A stretch of DNA of 64,000 nucleotides. It comes from Brachycybe producta. Taxonomy: Eukaryota; Arthropoda; Diplopoda; Playtdesmida; Andrognathidae. The translations under genes and the position numbers were made by a program. The stretch lies in assembly GCA_036925085.1 (NCBI GenBank), contig JAUPFP010000024.1, forward strand, positions 572,001-636,000, written 5' to 3'. The notes beneath the pieces are model-generated. The model was not told the DNA's origin. It made no database searches and saw only the letters and a program-made list of their open reading frames with translations. Of the stretch, positions 11,901 through 21,617 are shown in pieces (position 1 is the stretch's first letter; every line of letters starts with the position of its first letter).

Positions 11901-13144
11901 TATTGGGAATGTTGATGTTGACTATTGGCTTCACTTATATTTTCAGAACATGTTGGACCTCCGATACCTTGCTGCGGAATCAAGTTGGTCGATGTTCCCG
12001 AAATGGAGTATTTTGCATCTGAAGGAAAGGGAGAAGTTTGCATCGAAGGACATAACGTGTTTCAAGGTTACTTCAAAGATCCCGAGAAAACGAAAGAAGC
12101 TTTGGATGAGAACGGTTGGTTGCACACGGGAGATGTTGGAATGTGGCTACCGGTACGTAAACAAATAACAGCGCTCTTAATTTAACGTTTCCATTACCAA
12201 AACAATAACTGCAATTAGTAACTGATTTTGTAACTCTTAATTATTCACTTCAAACAGCAAAATTTTAGGAAGTGGAAGTGAATATTTGAAATCTTGCTAA
12301 GCTTTTTATAAACACATTAAACAGTATTGCTGCAGCTATTTCATTTTAAAGTTGAGTAAATTGAGCTACGAGCTGGCTACCCTTCTAGTTTCTAAACCAC
12401 ATCCTAGTTTCTCTTAATCTTACATCTGAAAAACAGAATCAGTTACTCAATTTACAATTTAAAATCACTTTTAACTGTGGTAATCATTTTAAGTTCGCAG
12501 TTAATTTTTCATAATAGAAACGAACTTGTAAGTAGAGGTTTCTCTTTCGGTGTTTTTCTAACCGGATCGGTTTTTGTTTTAATATGCAGAACGGAACTCT
12601 TCGAATTGTGGATCGTAAGAAGCACATCTTTAAGTTAGCTCAAGGTGAATACATTGCACCCGAAAAGATCGAGAACATCTACATCCGATGTGGTTTCGTC
12701 TCGCAGATCTTTGTTCATGGCGAGAGCTTGAAGGTGAGCATCAGAGGATGGACTGTTTTGTTTAAATTGCGTCTCTCTCCTCGTCTCTCTCTTCGGGAAT
12801 TCTGAAGTCTCTTCATCTCTTTTAAATCTTAGTCTTGCCTGGTTGCTGTTGTCGTTCCGGATCCGGAAGCTGTGAAGAAGTGGGGTGGAGAGAAAGGTGT
12901 GATCGGTGGTTACGAACAGCTGTGCAATAATCCGTTGCTCAAGAAGACAATCTTGGAAGACCTCTCTTCGTTGGGTAAAAAGGCCGGTCTCAAATCTTTC
13001 GAGCAGGTTAAAGATATTTTCGTCACGTCCGAGGCGTTTACGGTCGAAAACAACCTTCTGACGCCGACGCTCAAGACGAAACGTCCGGAATTGAAGAAAT
13101 ATTTCACACCTCAGATCGAAGCTATGTACAGAGTATTGGCGTGA
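1127..13144 (+). CDS. ACSL: Long-chain fatty-acid-CoA ligase (ACSL1/5/6 type), 10 coding exons
   Basis: Activates long-chain fatty acids to acyl-CoA with ATP and CoA at ER or mitochondrial membranes. Exons: 1127-1276, 9515-9629, 9827-9996, 10511-10610, 10862-11067, 11137-11337, 11421-11862, 11947-12152, 12590-12733, 12833-13144, all GT-AG and in phase. The product is 681 aa, against 698 for human ACSL1. Residues about 10-27 form an N-terminal hydrophobic anchor followed by TTRP. The ATP/AMP-binding signature [11 protein letters not shown] is at 259-269, GYGQTE at 441-446, and the FACS motif with GWLHTGD precedes [20 protein letters not shown]. The C-terminal adenylation subdomain ends at [17 protein letters not shown] second first exon at 7219-7269 gives a shorter form. 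Assignment to the ACSL1/5/6 branch rests on near-collinear similarity; which vertebrate paralogue is closest is not resolvable. Confidence 0.95.
2059..2266. mobile_element. Palindromic MITE, Mutator-type, copy 1
   Basis: A 208-bp element with long terminal inverted repeats starting ACAGGCAA and ending TTGCCTGT. It is flanked by a perfect 9-bp target duplication AAATTATTG (2050-2058 and 2267-2275). Inside are GGCTCCGCC boxes and AACCAAT/ATTGGTT motifs in mirrored order. There is no coding capacity. Three more copies are at 3249, 25327 and 26022. Nine-bp duplications point to a MULE/Mutator transposase as the source. Confidence 0.85.
3225..3571. repeat. Outer inverted repeat hosting MITE copy 2
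   Basis: The arms CATTCTGGGGGCTCTG (about 3225-3240) and its inverted match CAGCCCCCAGAATG (about 3557-3570) bracket the Mutator-type MITE at 3249-3450. This suggests the MITE inserted into an older foldback element. Edges are approximate. Confidence 0.4.
3249..3450. mobile_element. Palindromic MITE, Mutator-type, copy 2
   Basis: A 202-bp member of the same family as copy 1. It is flanked by 9-bp repeats GCCCAATCC (3240-3248) and GCCCAACCC (3451-3459), 8 of 9 matching, which fits an aged target duplication. The left tip is mutated to ACAGTCAA. Confidence 0.8.
3574..3620. repeat. Perfect 22-bp hairpin
   Basis: A 22-bp perfect inverted repeat (3574-3595 against 3599-3620) around a 3-bp AGG spacer. 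It lies just beyond the outer arm of the nested element at 3225-3571, inside the long first intron of ACSL. It could be the tip of a palindromic transposon or an extruding cruciform. Confidence 0.6.
7219..7269 (+). CDS. ACSL: Alternative first coding exon of ACSL, no membrane anchor
   Basis: ATG opens a 17-codon exon ending at a GTAAGT donor in phase 0, the same phase as the other first exon (1127-1276). Its peptide [13 protein letters not shown] is clearly related to the end of that exon, [13 protein letters not shown]. Either exon can therefore splice to 9515. This form would be 648 aa and lacks the N-terminal hydrophobic anchor of the 681-aa form, so it may be cytosolic or attach to membranes differently. 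An upstream promoter within about 7000-7218 is implied. Vertebrate ACSL genes also use alternative first exons; the functional consequence here is inference. Confidence 0.8.
7408..7632. repeat. AT-rich palindromic repeat, family P, copy 2
   Basis: The arms GGAAACTAGAAGGATAG and CTTTCTAGTTTCT are inverted, with an inner AAAATAAGCTTTT / AAAAGCTTATTTTA pair. It lies in the ACSL intron 140 bp after the alternative first exon. Ends are approximate. Confidence 0.55.
8912..8937. repeat. Poly-T tract of about 26 bp
   Basis: Homopolymer T run in the ACSL first intron. It could be the poly-A tail of a minus-strand retroposed fragment, but no recognisable body is attached. Confidence 0.5.
10640..10790. 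repeat. AT-rich palindromic repeat, family P, short copy 3
   Basis: It holds a compact perfect-looking palindrome, GTGTTTTAGAAAACTAG followed by TAGTTTTCTAAAACAC (about 10722-10768), in the ACSL intron between exons ending at 10610 and starting at 10862. The left flank resembles the outer arm of the copy at 42430. Confidence 0.5.
12225..12495. repeat. AT-rich palindromic repeat, family P, degraded copy 4
   Basis: The right arm is clear (CTACCCTTCTAGTTTCTAAA, then AGTTTCTCTTAATCTTACATCTGAAAAACAGAA). The left half is diverged. It lies in the ACSL intron 12153-12589. Confidence 0.45.
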
Positions 13145-13151
13145 TGAGAAT

Positions 13152-13165
13152 CCGTTAGGTGGCGC
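13152..13165 (+). promoter_or_regulatory. CTCF-like motif just past the ACSL stop codon
   Basis: CCGTTAGGTGGCGC matches 12 of 14 positions of the CTCF core and contains AGGTGGCGC, the insect CTCF core. It lies 8 bp after the stop codon. Inference from motif only. Confidence 0.3.
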
Positions 13166-14602
13166 TTTTTTGTTAGGTAATTTTGTGGTCCATCGCCAGT
13201 CGACCCGTTTCGTTTGAACATAATGTTGAAATTAGTTTAACTTTTTTAGTGATAAGAATTTCGCTTGTCTCGAGTAGGAATTAGCCTCTTACTGTCTCGA
13301 GATAAAAATTATAGGGATTAACGAATTGGGAAACGGAGACAAAAATGTGGGCGACAATAAAAAAGGGCTGAGGACGTGTATTTTTACCACGTCGCTGGTT
13401 GTGCACTGCTTACGAAGTTAACCTCTTTTGTAGTTCTCCACCTCGCCTGTATTTTAAGTACTGCCAATTTTGGGTTTCTATCTCCCTATGTATAAATACA
13501 ATACACAATGAGGTCGATTATTTCTCGAGATTATTTTATATATAAAAACTTTCCCTTTTCAAAGAGATTTAATTAGATTAATCAACGACAGTTAAGGGCG
13601 GGTTAATAATGGACGGTGGTCGTGTTAAGCATAACTACATTCCAAAGCAACGAACTCTTCAGTTTTTTTGACCATCTTTATAGCTGTTTGGCGAGCAAGC
13701 CGAGCTGCTATTTTGTGCTCTTTTCTTTCTTTTGCGACCCACTGGGAGAATTGTTGATTATAAAAAATATATATGTATATCCCAAATTTGTGTACTTAAG
13801 TAGTTCTCGGGATGGTGAAATTGTTATGAAGAGAGGGCAGTTGGCGGGTAGGAAGGAAGAGAATTTGCATGATACGTGCTATTGTAAATATTTATTGCTG
13901 TTATTTCAGCACTTACGTTTCACCTCCTTTGCGTATACAAAATACAAAAGAAAACGTGGTAATTGTTTAAATTAATCATCCTCCTTTCAAAATCTGTATA
14001 GAAACAGTTGTAACTGTGATTTTGACGAATGATTGGATCTTTTTTTCTTTGTCTTTCAATGGAAATGTTGTTGAATGAGTGTGTGAATGATTAGTTAGTT
14101 AATTAATGGGGTTTTTTCATTTGTATGTTGTGTGTGTGTGGGGGTGGGACCTCCTCAAGTCGATTTCTTGTATAAAAAACTAGTCAAAAAGTGAATTTTT
14201 TTTTTCGTAGTTATTTCATTATTATAGTGTAAAAGAATTTATATTTATTGATATGTTCTTTGTCTTTTTCTCTCTCTCGCCTATCTTTTTTTGTGCTTTA
14301 TTTTTCTAGATAAATATATATATAATTCTATGTGATGATCAAAAGTGTGGGGAGATGAGAAGTGTTTTTGCATCTTAATATTTGTTTAATTCTTATAGGT
14401 GCAATTACTGTAATATTAAAAAATTAACATCTTGCCTGCTGAAACGTATCTTTTATTTAAACTTAATACACAATGATTTTCTTTAAGCAATTTGAATTAA
14501 ATTACAATACAAGGTGACAAGTGTGGCATCAACAAATCCAAAAACAATGTAGTGTCTCAAAATAAATTTTACATTTGAAAAATTCTCTTAATTGAAGCTT
14601 AG

Positions 14603-14764
14603 ATTGAAGGGGGTATTACTTAACATGGTAAACCACCATCTAGCATCTGATGTGTAAAACTGGACACTTGTCAAATTTTATCAGTTGTAAACAAGTGTTA
14701 AGTCCAGTTTTACACATCAGGTGCTAGATGGTGGTTTACCATGTTAAGTCCTATTCCCTTCAAT
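14603..14764. repeat. Long DNA foldback between convergent genes
   Basis: Arms of about 68 bp run inward from ATTGAAGGG (14603) and CCCTTCAAT (ending 14764), with very few mismatches, around a short spacer. A transcript through it would form a long duplex. No clear target duplication was found. It is probably a foldback transposon copy. Confidence 0.75.
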
Positions 14765-15158
14765 GAAGAGAAACTCAAATGACCATTGTAAAAGATATTT
14801 CAAAATAAACTTGTTATAAACAAAAATTACAAAATACCAACTGTTTGAATTTGGGTCATTTTGAAACGGTTAATTTTTAAGTTTCTCTTCTGTTTTGCAC
14901 TTAAGCGAAAGAATAATCGGTTAAAAAGTGTTTACACTTCAAAACCACCTTTAATGCAAATGTTTTAACAGTTTGAGAACAAAATAGTTTAAAATAAAAA
15001 CAAAAAGAGTTGAGAGGTAATTAAAATTTAATTGCATTTTTCATTAGAAACAAAATAATGACTGAATACTTCCAATTATGAGTACAAGATGATGGAAACA
15101 AGATTTTAAAATTACATATTGTTGAGGAAGGAAAAGATTCGTTGTGTAAAAGGTAATT

Positions 15159-18100
15159 TTAATATTTTTGCGTGTTAGCGTTTTTTGATACATACACAAA
15201 ACATGCCGGAATTGTGGATACCGTGTGAATTTTGTGTACCTGGTTTACTGGCAATTTTATTTTGTCGCCAGATTGAAGGGTCTTGTTTCGTTTTCCAGCT
15301 GTCTCTAAAAGCAGCTTTCCATTCAAGACCTCAAGGATGTTTGAAGTGTTGGAATTCATCGAATTTTCCATCGTGAACCCTTCGATAAAAAGGGGAATCA
15401 TTTTAATTATTTCAGGCGTTTTGCTGTCTGTCAACAAACCTGGAAAATCTGCGACAAAAGCAACATCGACGTACTCCAAAGACTGCCGATAACGTTCAGT
15501 CAATCTTATCAATGCATTTCGCCACGAAGATAATTCTTCAAGGATTGGAAGCGTCCAGTTGGTCACTCTGAATGGCGACCACTCGGCAGTTAAGATATCG
15601 GTATGTGGATCGAAAATGCTTGAACAATTATAATTGATGATATTCTAATTAACATTGTTATTACTCGACACAACTGAACTGTTTATACCGCTGTTCGAAA
15701 CGTTGGTTTAAAGATCCCCAGACATCTAAGTAAATCTCCACATCGTGTTCAACATATTGCTTCACATTGCGTTCGACGCAGCGCGCATACTGCTGCGCCA
15801 ATCGTGGGTGATGAGTCCATCGGTTGTTTCTTACCCACATCTTGAAAAGATACCAAACAAATCTAAAGTAAGTCAAAAAATGTAGTTAAAATCAATTTAT
15901 CTCACATCTGGATTAACAAATTTGATGTCTCTAGTGACTTTGTCCACAACAGTCACTCTGATATGCTGCGTGTTCCAGTTGTGAACCATCATGTCCCACG
16001 AATAACCGTAAAGACCATTGCTCCAATGATTGTAGCCCTGAAACGATTCGTCTTGTTACTTTGAATCGAAAAATATTTCCATTCGTTTACGGCGTACTTG
16101 AGTTATGAAGTGTGAATATGGTAAAAACAACTGAAGACAGATGTGGACGATCGTAAAGGCAGCTGCCATTTTATGGTAATATCTAATGGATGATGGTGAC
16201 TGAAAAAAAAAAGGAAACACTCTTAACGTGAGCATACGAAATGCATTCTTTTCTTTGGTACCTTTTTAGTTTTGTGTTGTCGATGGCAAGTAACTCTAAG
16301 GGGATCCGAGTAAAGGCAATGTCGTTCGTTTCTCTGCAATTTAATGGTGTGTCTTCGATGAAAGAACCTTCGAAGGATCCACCGTGGCCAGTCGGGACGA
16401 CAGAAAATGGGCATTGTGGCCAACATCACAAATGGAAACATTCCTATCAATATAAATTGAATTTATACAGTATTTGAGGTCAGTTTTCATTTAAGTAATT
16501 GAAACCAATGTTGAAGATTTGAGAGTTCATGAGGTTGAAAGCGGCACAAAAGGCAAAAGCGATCGAACGAGTCGAGTCGAAAAACATGAAAAAACCGACG
16601 GACAGATCGAATGTAAATCCAAACAAATGGACAATGTAATAATCGATTGTTTCATCGCTTAACACAACTCTATTCAATAGAAACAACAATTTAGGTGTTT
16701 TTTTTAAATTAAAAATATTGCAACAAAAAAAATACCTAAATGGTAAAAATACCCAATGAGATGATAAATATCTCATAGAATAACCTCCGATCCAATCTCG
16801 ATCTGTTTTTTTAAGACCGGCGATGAAATAAACTAAGAAAATCTGTGGGGAAAAAATGAAAACAGAATTTAAAATAAAATTTAAAAATGGCGCCCATTTT
16901 AGCAGACGACGTCGTGAACACATTCGTGCAACATTACGACCTCCAGTGTAATGTATGTGTGACGGTCGTGAACATGCATAGATGGCACAGATCGATTCTG
17001 TCGTCTGCTACTTTTGGCGCCTTTTTCTTTTAAAAAAACCCCATCTTATTTCCTTAATAAACCTGAGTTCGAAATGCAGCATAATTCCATAATGGCACAT
17101 GAGTATTTTTTATCTTGGAATTTCTAATCGCATCCAAAGACCTTTTATTTAAGAAAATAAATGAAATAATTCTTAATTAAGTTCAGTTCTCAAAGTGAAC
17201 TGATGCATCAAAAGAAATAATTTTTTTTTGTAAATTTCCTTTATTTATGTAAATTATGTCTTTGTATTTTTCTTTTGTGTAAGGACATTATTTTGTGTGT
17301 AAAAATGTAACAGCTGTTTAATTTCACATGATAATTCTAGTGTAAAGGGAGATGAGGCCCATATGCCATATATATACGAATAAAGAGGCTTCCTACCAAG
17401 AGTGATGGGCATCCGTGAAAAGAAGTAAAGTGCCGAGGATACCAAATAGGTAGGAATGATTATTCCAAGCGATTGTATCCAGAAGATGAATATACCAATA
17501 GGTAAGAACAAAAGCGAGAGATGCAATATGATAGAAGAGACCCAAAGCCATTCCCAGAGCCCCTGAAATAAGAAATACAGGTGAGTTACAGGTGGAGGGA
17601 CCCATTTTAATGTGGCGGTTGAGGTAGAGAGAGAGAGAGACCGGTGAACATGAGGACGTAGGTGGCGTACATCCAGAACAAGGGCGGAGGTTGAAGGAAA
17701 TCAAAAAGTGGAAAGTGGCATGTGCTAGAAGATCCCCAAATGTCATTCAATCGAGTCATTCCTCTCTCGTGCAAGATGTCAATCATCATGAGAAAGCCTC
17801 AAATAGAACACGTGTCACAAATAAAAAATAACCAATGGTTAGATAGTGTTTTCAGGGCCGTTTTAACACCTTCGTAGGCCCCAGTCATACTCCTAAATTT
17901 AGAGACCCTCGGATCATAACATTATACTGTAGTTACAGTAAACATTTAATATTTATTAAAATCCATTTTGTAGAAATTGTGTAAAATTCATGTAGGCTGT
18001 TAAATGTCCTTGAGTCCTAGGCACTGTGCCTAATGGATAAAACGGCCCTAAGTGTTGTTTTTTTTTGTAAATATTACCGAATAGTATTCGTGTGAGGGCC

Positions 18101-18571
18101 AATGAGGCCGGATCCATGGGCCGGCTTAAAAGGGTTATGATTGAACTCCAACTGGACAATTGTTCCAGTCGGAAACCAAACAGATGTTCAAAGAGGCCAC
18201 TTGACACCTTAACAATAGAAACAAATAATATTCTATTGTTATTTTTAGGATTGGTTTGAAATAGAAAAAGCTCTGTTTTATTAGATATTCCCTTTAAAAA
18301 AGAAGATTGTATTTTTTGTTTACTTTTTTTTTTGTCAGAATTAATTGGCATTTTATATATTGAAAGGAAAAAAAAAAACAGATTGAATTTCAAATGAGCT
18401 GAAAGAAGAAAGCAATTGATCCATAATGTATTTTTAATATAATAATACCTTGGATGATCCGTAGTCCTCTTCCTTCTGTTGTTTTCTCTTCGTTTTCCTC
18501 TGCTTCTTCTTCTCATTATTATTATGATTGGAAGAAATTTCCAAGTTGGTTACTTTGTTACTTGCACCCAT
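15159..18571 (-). CDS. GGCX: Vitamin K-dependent gamma-glutamyl carboxylase, 12 exons
   Basis: An ER membrane enzyme that carboxylates Glu to Gla using vitamin K hydroquinone, O2 and CO2. Exons on the minus strand: 18571-18449, 18207-18078, 17797-17642, 17562-17397, 17141-17063, 16842-16736, 16669-16506, 16443-16262, 16199-16098, 16037-15906, 15840-15689, 15618-15159. All junctions are GT-AG and in phase, giving 650 aa. The N-terminus is Lys-rich, then come HTTM-type membrane segments. The catalytic KK pair is at 229-230 in LKKTDRDW (human K217/K218), His172 lies in WNNHSYLFG (human H160), and Cys111 and Cys468 match the human disulfide pair C99-C450. The lumenal part contains [20 protein letters not shown]. 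The C-terminus stops at NANTQKY, about 100 residues before the human end (758 aa). Identity is firm; exact 5' UTR is unknown. Confidence 0.95.
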
Positions 18572-18730
18572 TTCTTAATGCACAATATTAATTAAATGCA
18601 GTAATTTCAATGGATTAATTAATCCTAAAAAAATTAAAAATAGCTAATTGTATTTTCAAAATTTGTTTCGTGGTTTATAGAAATAAAAATAGCAAAATAT
18701 TTTCATCAAAGGGATAATAATTTTTATATA

Positions 18731-18853
18731 CAGTGGGAAAATGTTTAACACGAAATATAAGAAACCTCATTATTTTTTTCGTGTTAAACGAATTTTTCTG
18801 CTATTCTAACGAATCGAACCAAAATTACGGTTAATGTTAAATAGTTTTCACTG
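18731..18853. mobile_element. Short Tc1/mariner-type MITE
   Basis: The terminal inverted repeats CAGTGGGAAAATGTTTAACA and, at the right end, the inverse of CAGTGAAAACTATTTAACA are flanked by TA on both sides (18729-18730 and 18854-18855). A TA duplication plus CAGTG tips is the Tc1/mariner pattern. It is 123 bp with no coding capacity, 160 bp upstream of the GGCX start codon. Confidence 0.6.
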
Positions 18854-19808
18854 TACGTTTTTGTTCAATGTTTAATGTTGATATATTTATATAAAATTCT
18901 TAATTATTTACGATATTTATTTATAAAAGTTTTATATATTCATATGAATTGTTTTATTTATTTGAAAATAAATTATTTCATATTATAATTTTTTAATTTT
19001 TTTTAAAAAAATTTCAACTTGAAAAACTTTTGGGTATTTAAAATTAAAACATAAATTATTATGTTATTAATTATAAAAATTAAATTACTCAATGAAAAAA
19101 TACAAGAAATTGAAAATGTATAAAATAAAAACCTAATTTTATATGAAAAAAAAGTTAAATATGAAAACAATAATGAAAAATGAAAGATAAAGTTATATTT
19201 TAAGTGTTTCCACACACACACACTCTTTGTTTACCTGATTAAAAGGCTTCAAAAGTTGCAGCAAATAAATGTGTTGCCGTTGATTGTGTTTGAATGAATG
19301 ATGATTTATGAGATCCACTTCTCCCACGGTTGAAGTTGGTTGCTATGGCAACGCAAAACTATGGAAATGACACAATAGAAAGCTACAAGTGGCTGTTTGT
19401 TTCTCTTTTATTTATTGTGTGTCAAGTTGTCTTTTATTTTGGTTTCGAGTGGCATTCATGGAGGGTGGAATATTTATTCTTTATAATTAAATTTTTGTTT
19501 ATTATAATGATGGTTATTATTATATATATATATATTTTGCCAGGTCTGTGTGTCTTTCTACATGTATATATCTTTCTCTCTTTCTGGGATAACGCTGTAC
19601 AACCATTGAAGCACATCGGAATTTAAATGAATAGATAAACCGCTTTTTTCTCAAGGTCAACAATATGTTGCACACTCCCCATCCAAGAACCCCATGATAT
19701 TAAATTGGAGAGGGGAAAAGGTTGGAAAGTGTAGAGGGGGGAGGAGAGAGAAACGTGGAGGGGGTGACTGAAATTGAAATGAAAGGAGCAAAAAAAAGGA
19801 AAAAACGA

Positions 19809-19820
19809 CGCGCATGCGCA
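19809..19820. promoter_or_regulatory. Perfect NRF-1-type site
   Basis: CGCGCATGCGCA matches the NRF-1 consensus YGCGCAYGCGCR at all 12 positions, in otherwise AT-rich DNA. It lies 1.2 kb upstream of GGCX and 0.8 kb upstream of H2A.Z. A 12-base match in this composition is unlikely by chance. It may mark an unseen promoter or 5' exon. Confidence 0.5.
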
Positions 19821-20460
19821 CAATTGCCTGTTAATTTTGCTCCCGTCATTTATGACGGGTTAGCCCACTAGTTATTAAATATGTATCCAAGAAATAAAAC
19901 TGTTTGTAAATTAAGTTTATCTAATCACAATTTTATTTATTGAAGAAAACGTTTATAATGGTTAAATTCAATTAATTATTAATAATAATATATTAATAAT
20001 TTAATTATAAAAAATATTATAAAAATTAAAAATGTTTTTAAGAAAATTTTATTTATAATTAGGTGATTTTTTTATTTTTTAAGGGCAATTTTATTTTTAA
20101 TATTTTTCAATCTCAATTTTTTTATTTGATATCGATAACTTTTCATATCGACACTATCGATTTTTATAGTAACCGATTATCGTTATTTCAAAATTTTGAA
20201 AACAAAACAAAAATTTACTAAAAATCACATTACGTCGAATTTGTGAATCGTAACTTTGTTTAAACAGGTGTACTAATAAGGCAACTATCATGTTGAAATT
20301 ATATAATAACAAGTCGCCATGTTTGTTCACCTTTACATAATTTCTATGTTATTTTTGACGTCAAAATCGTAATATCTAAAGCCAATGTTCATGCCACTTT
20401 TACTTTTTTTCTTCAATCCATCATAACAGTCCCTTCATTCAAATTAAACTTGTATTTGTG

Positions 20461-20520
20461 ATTGGTTGTTCACAATCACATGACCTCATATTTGTGACGT
20501 GTCGTTATTTTTGGCGGGGA
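20461..20520 (+). promoter_or_regulatory. H2A.Z promoter elements: inverted CCAAT and E2F-like site
   Basis: ATTGG (inverted CCAAT) at 20461-20465 and TTTGGCGGGGA at 20510-20520, an E2F-like core, lie 110-170 bp before the H2A.Z start codon. CCAAT plus E2F is a usual arrangement for histone-variant and S-phase promoters. Function is inferred. Confidence 0.45.
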
Positions 20521-20626
20521 GAAATCCAATTTTTCCCACTTGGTGTCGCTGTTTCATTTCGTCATTCGTTTGCTTGCTTTTGTTTTGATTTCTGAAACTG
20601 AACGAGAGTACGGAGGGGATTAAACA

Positions 20627-21617
20627 ATGGTAATAAAAATCCTCTTTAATCTTGCTTTTAATTAGAGCATCCATCGTTAAATGATGTTGATTCGAATAGA
20701 TGAATGTTCGTTCTATATGAATCCGCCAACATTTGAGTAGGATTTTAAGTGTTTGTTTGGATATTTTTCTAGGCGGGAGGAAAAGCGGGTAAAGATTCAG
20801 GAAAAGCCAAAGCAAAAGCCGTTTCACGATCGGCAAGAGCCGGACTTCAGGTACTGTTTTACACCTTAATTTATGTTTTCAATGATTTAGACATGGTAAA
20901 TTTGACTTTCATTGATAAAACATATAAACTGTGTCTGTTTTAGCCTAAAAAACTTGATTTTCGACGTTTAAATTAAACGGGTTTTCTTCTGTTCTTCTCT
21001 TATATTTTTTTGCCGTTAGTTTCCGGTCGGTCGAATTCACAGGCACCTGAAAAACAGGACCACAAGTCACGGAAGAGTCGGTGCAACGGCTGCAGTTTAC
21101 AGTGCAGCTATTTTGGAGTATTTAACAGCAGAAGTAGGTCCCTCTTGTCACTTTCATAATGTTTTATGAAACTCACAATGATGATGATGATAATCTCAAC
21201 ATTTTTTGCCTGGTGGGAAATTTGGCGGGAAATGTTCTGACGTCATTTTTTTGGCGGGAAATGAGATTCTTTTTGTCGTCACGATGTGACCCAAGATGCT
21301 CTTTGTTCTTATTTGTTCCACATTTATTATTTGAACCTGTTTATGTAAATTTTTAAAGGTTCTAGAGTTAGCTGGAAATGCAAGTAAAGATCTTAAGGTA
21401 AAACGTATTACGCCACGTCATTTGCAGCTTGCAATTCGTGGTGATGAAGAGTTGGATTCGCTCATTAAGGCCACGATTGCTGGTGGTGGTAAGTTAATTG
21501 TCTCTTGTTTCGTCTTTGGGTGTGCTCTCTTGATCCGGGTTTTTGTTATTTTCAGGTGTCATTCCTCACATTCACAAATCGTTGATTGGAAAGAAGGGAT
21601 CTCAAAAGGCCACATAA
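20627..21617 (+). CDS. H2A.Z: Histone H2A variant H2A.Z, 5 exons
   Basis: A replication-independent H2A variant placed at promoters and exchanged by SWR1/INO80-type remodellers. Exons: 20627-20629 (start codon only), 20773-20850, 21020-21133, 21359-21488, 21556-21617. The product is 128 aa, the standard H2A.Z length. The N-terminal tail is Lys-rich ([19 protein letters not shown]). The histone fold carries [13 protein letters not shown]. The H2A.Z-specific acidic-patch and docking residues are present ([22 protein letters not shown]), and the tail ends KKGSQKAT. It lacks the long SQ(E/D) C-terminus of insect H2Av. The intron right after the ATG is shared with vertebrate H2A.Z genes. The gene is intron-containing, as expected for polyadenylated variant histones. 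Confidence 0.97.
21221..21261 (+). promoter_or_regulatory. E2F - CRE - E2F module in H2A.Z intron 3
   Basis: Two TTTGGCGGGAAA sites (21221-21232 and 21250-21261), each an optimal E2F site, flank a perfect TGACGTCA (21238-21245). All three elements fit in 41 bp of intron. This is a strong candidate cell-cycle enhancer or a second promoter for H2A.Z. No binding data can be seen from sequence. Confidence 0.6.

Larger units (their letters stand above)
13145..15158. other. Convergent ACSL/GGCX 3' region
   Basis: It separates the ACSL stop codon (plus strand) from the GGCX stop codon (minus strand). An AATAAA at 13356-13361 could end the ACSL message. A minus-strand AATAAA at 14452-14457 could end GGCX, which would place the foldback at 14603-14764 inside the GGCX 3' UTR. 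No other coding region is supported. Confidence 0.5.
18572..20626. other. Divergent spacer between GGCX and H2A.Z
   Basis: GGCX reads left and H2A.Z reads right from here. The spacer holds a mariner-type MITE (18731-18853), very AT-rich DNA at about 18880-19200 and 19920-20130, a perfect NRF-1-type site (19809-19820), clustered ATCGAT words at 20129-20165 including TATCGATA, and the H2A.Z promoter elements near 20460-20520. No protein-coding exon is supported. Confidence 0.5.

Noticed and set aside
18300..18516. Open frame on the minus strand continuing across the GGCX first intron
   Set aside because: The translated intron gives low-complexity sequence, and clear donor (18448) and acceptor (18208) sites remove it and join the exons in phase.
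20129..20165. DREF-type site (TATCGATA) as the main promoter of H2A.Z
   Set aside because: The word is present but 460 bp upstream in simple AT-rich DNA with repeated ATCGAT; there is too little to claim function, and the factor may not exist in this lineage.
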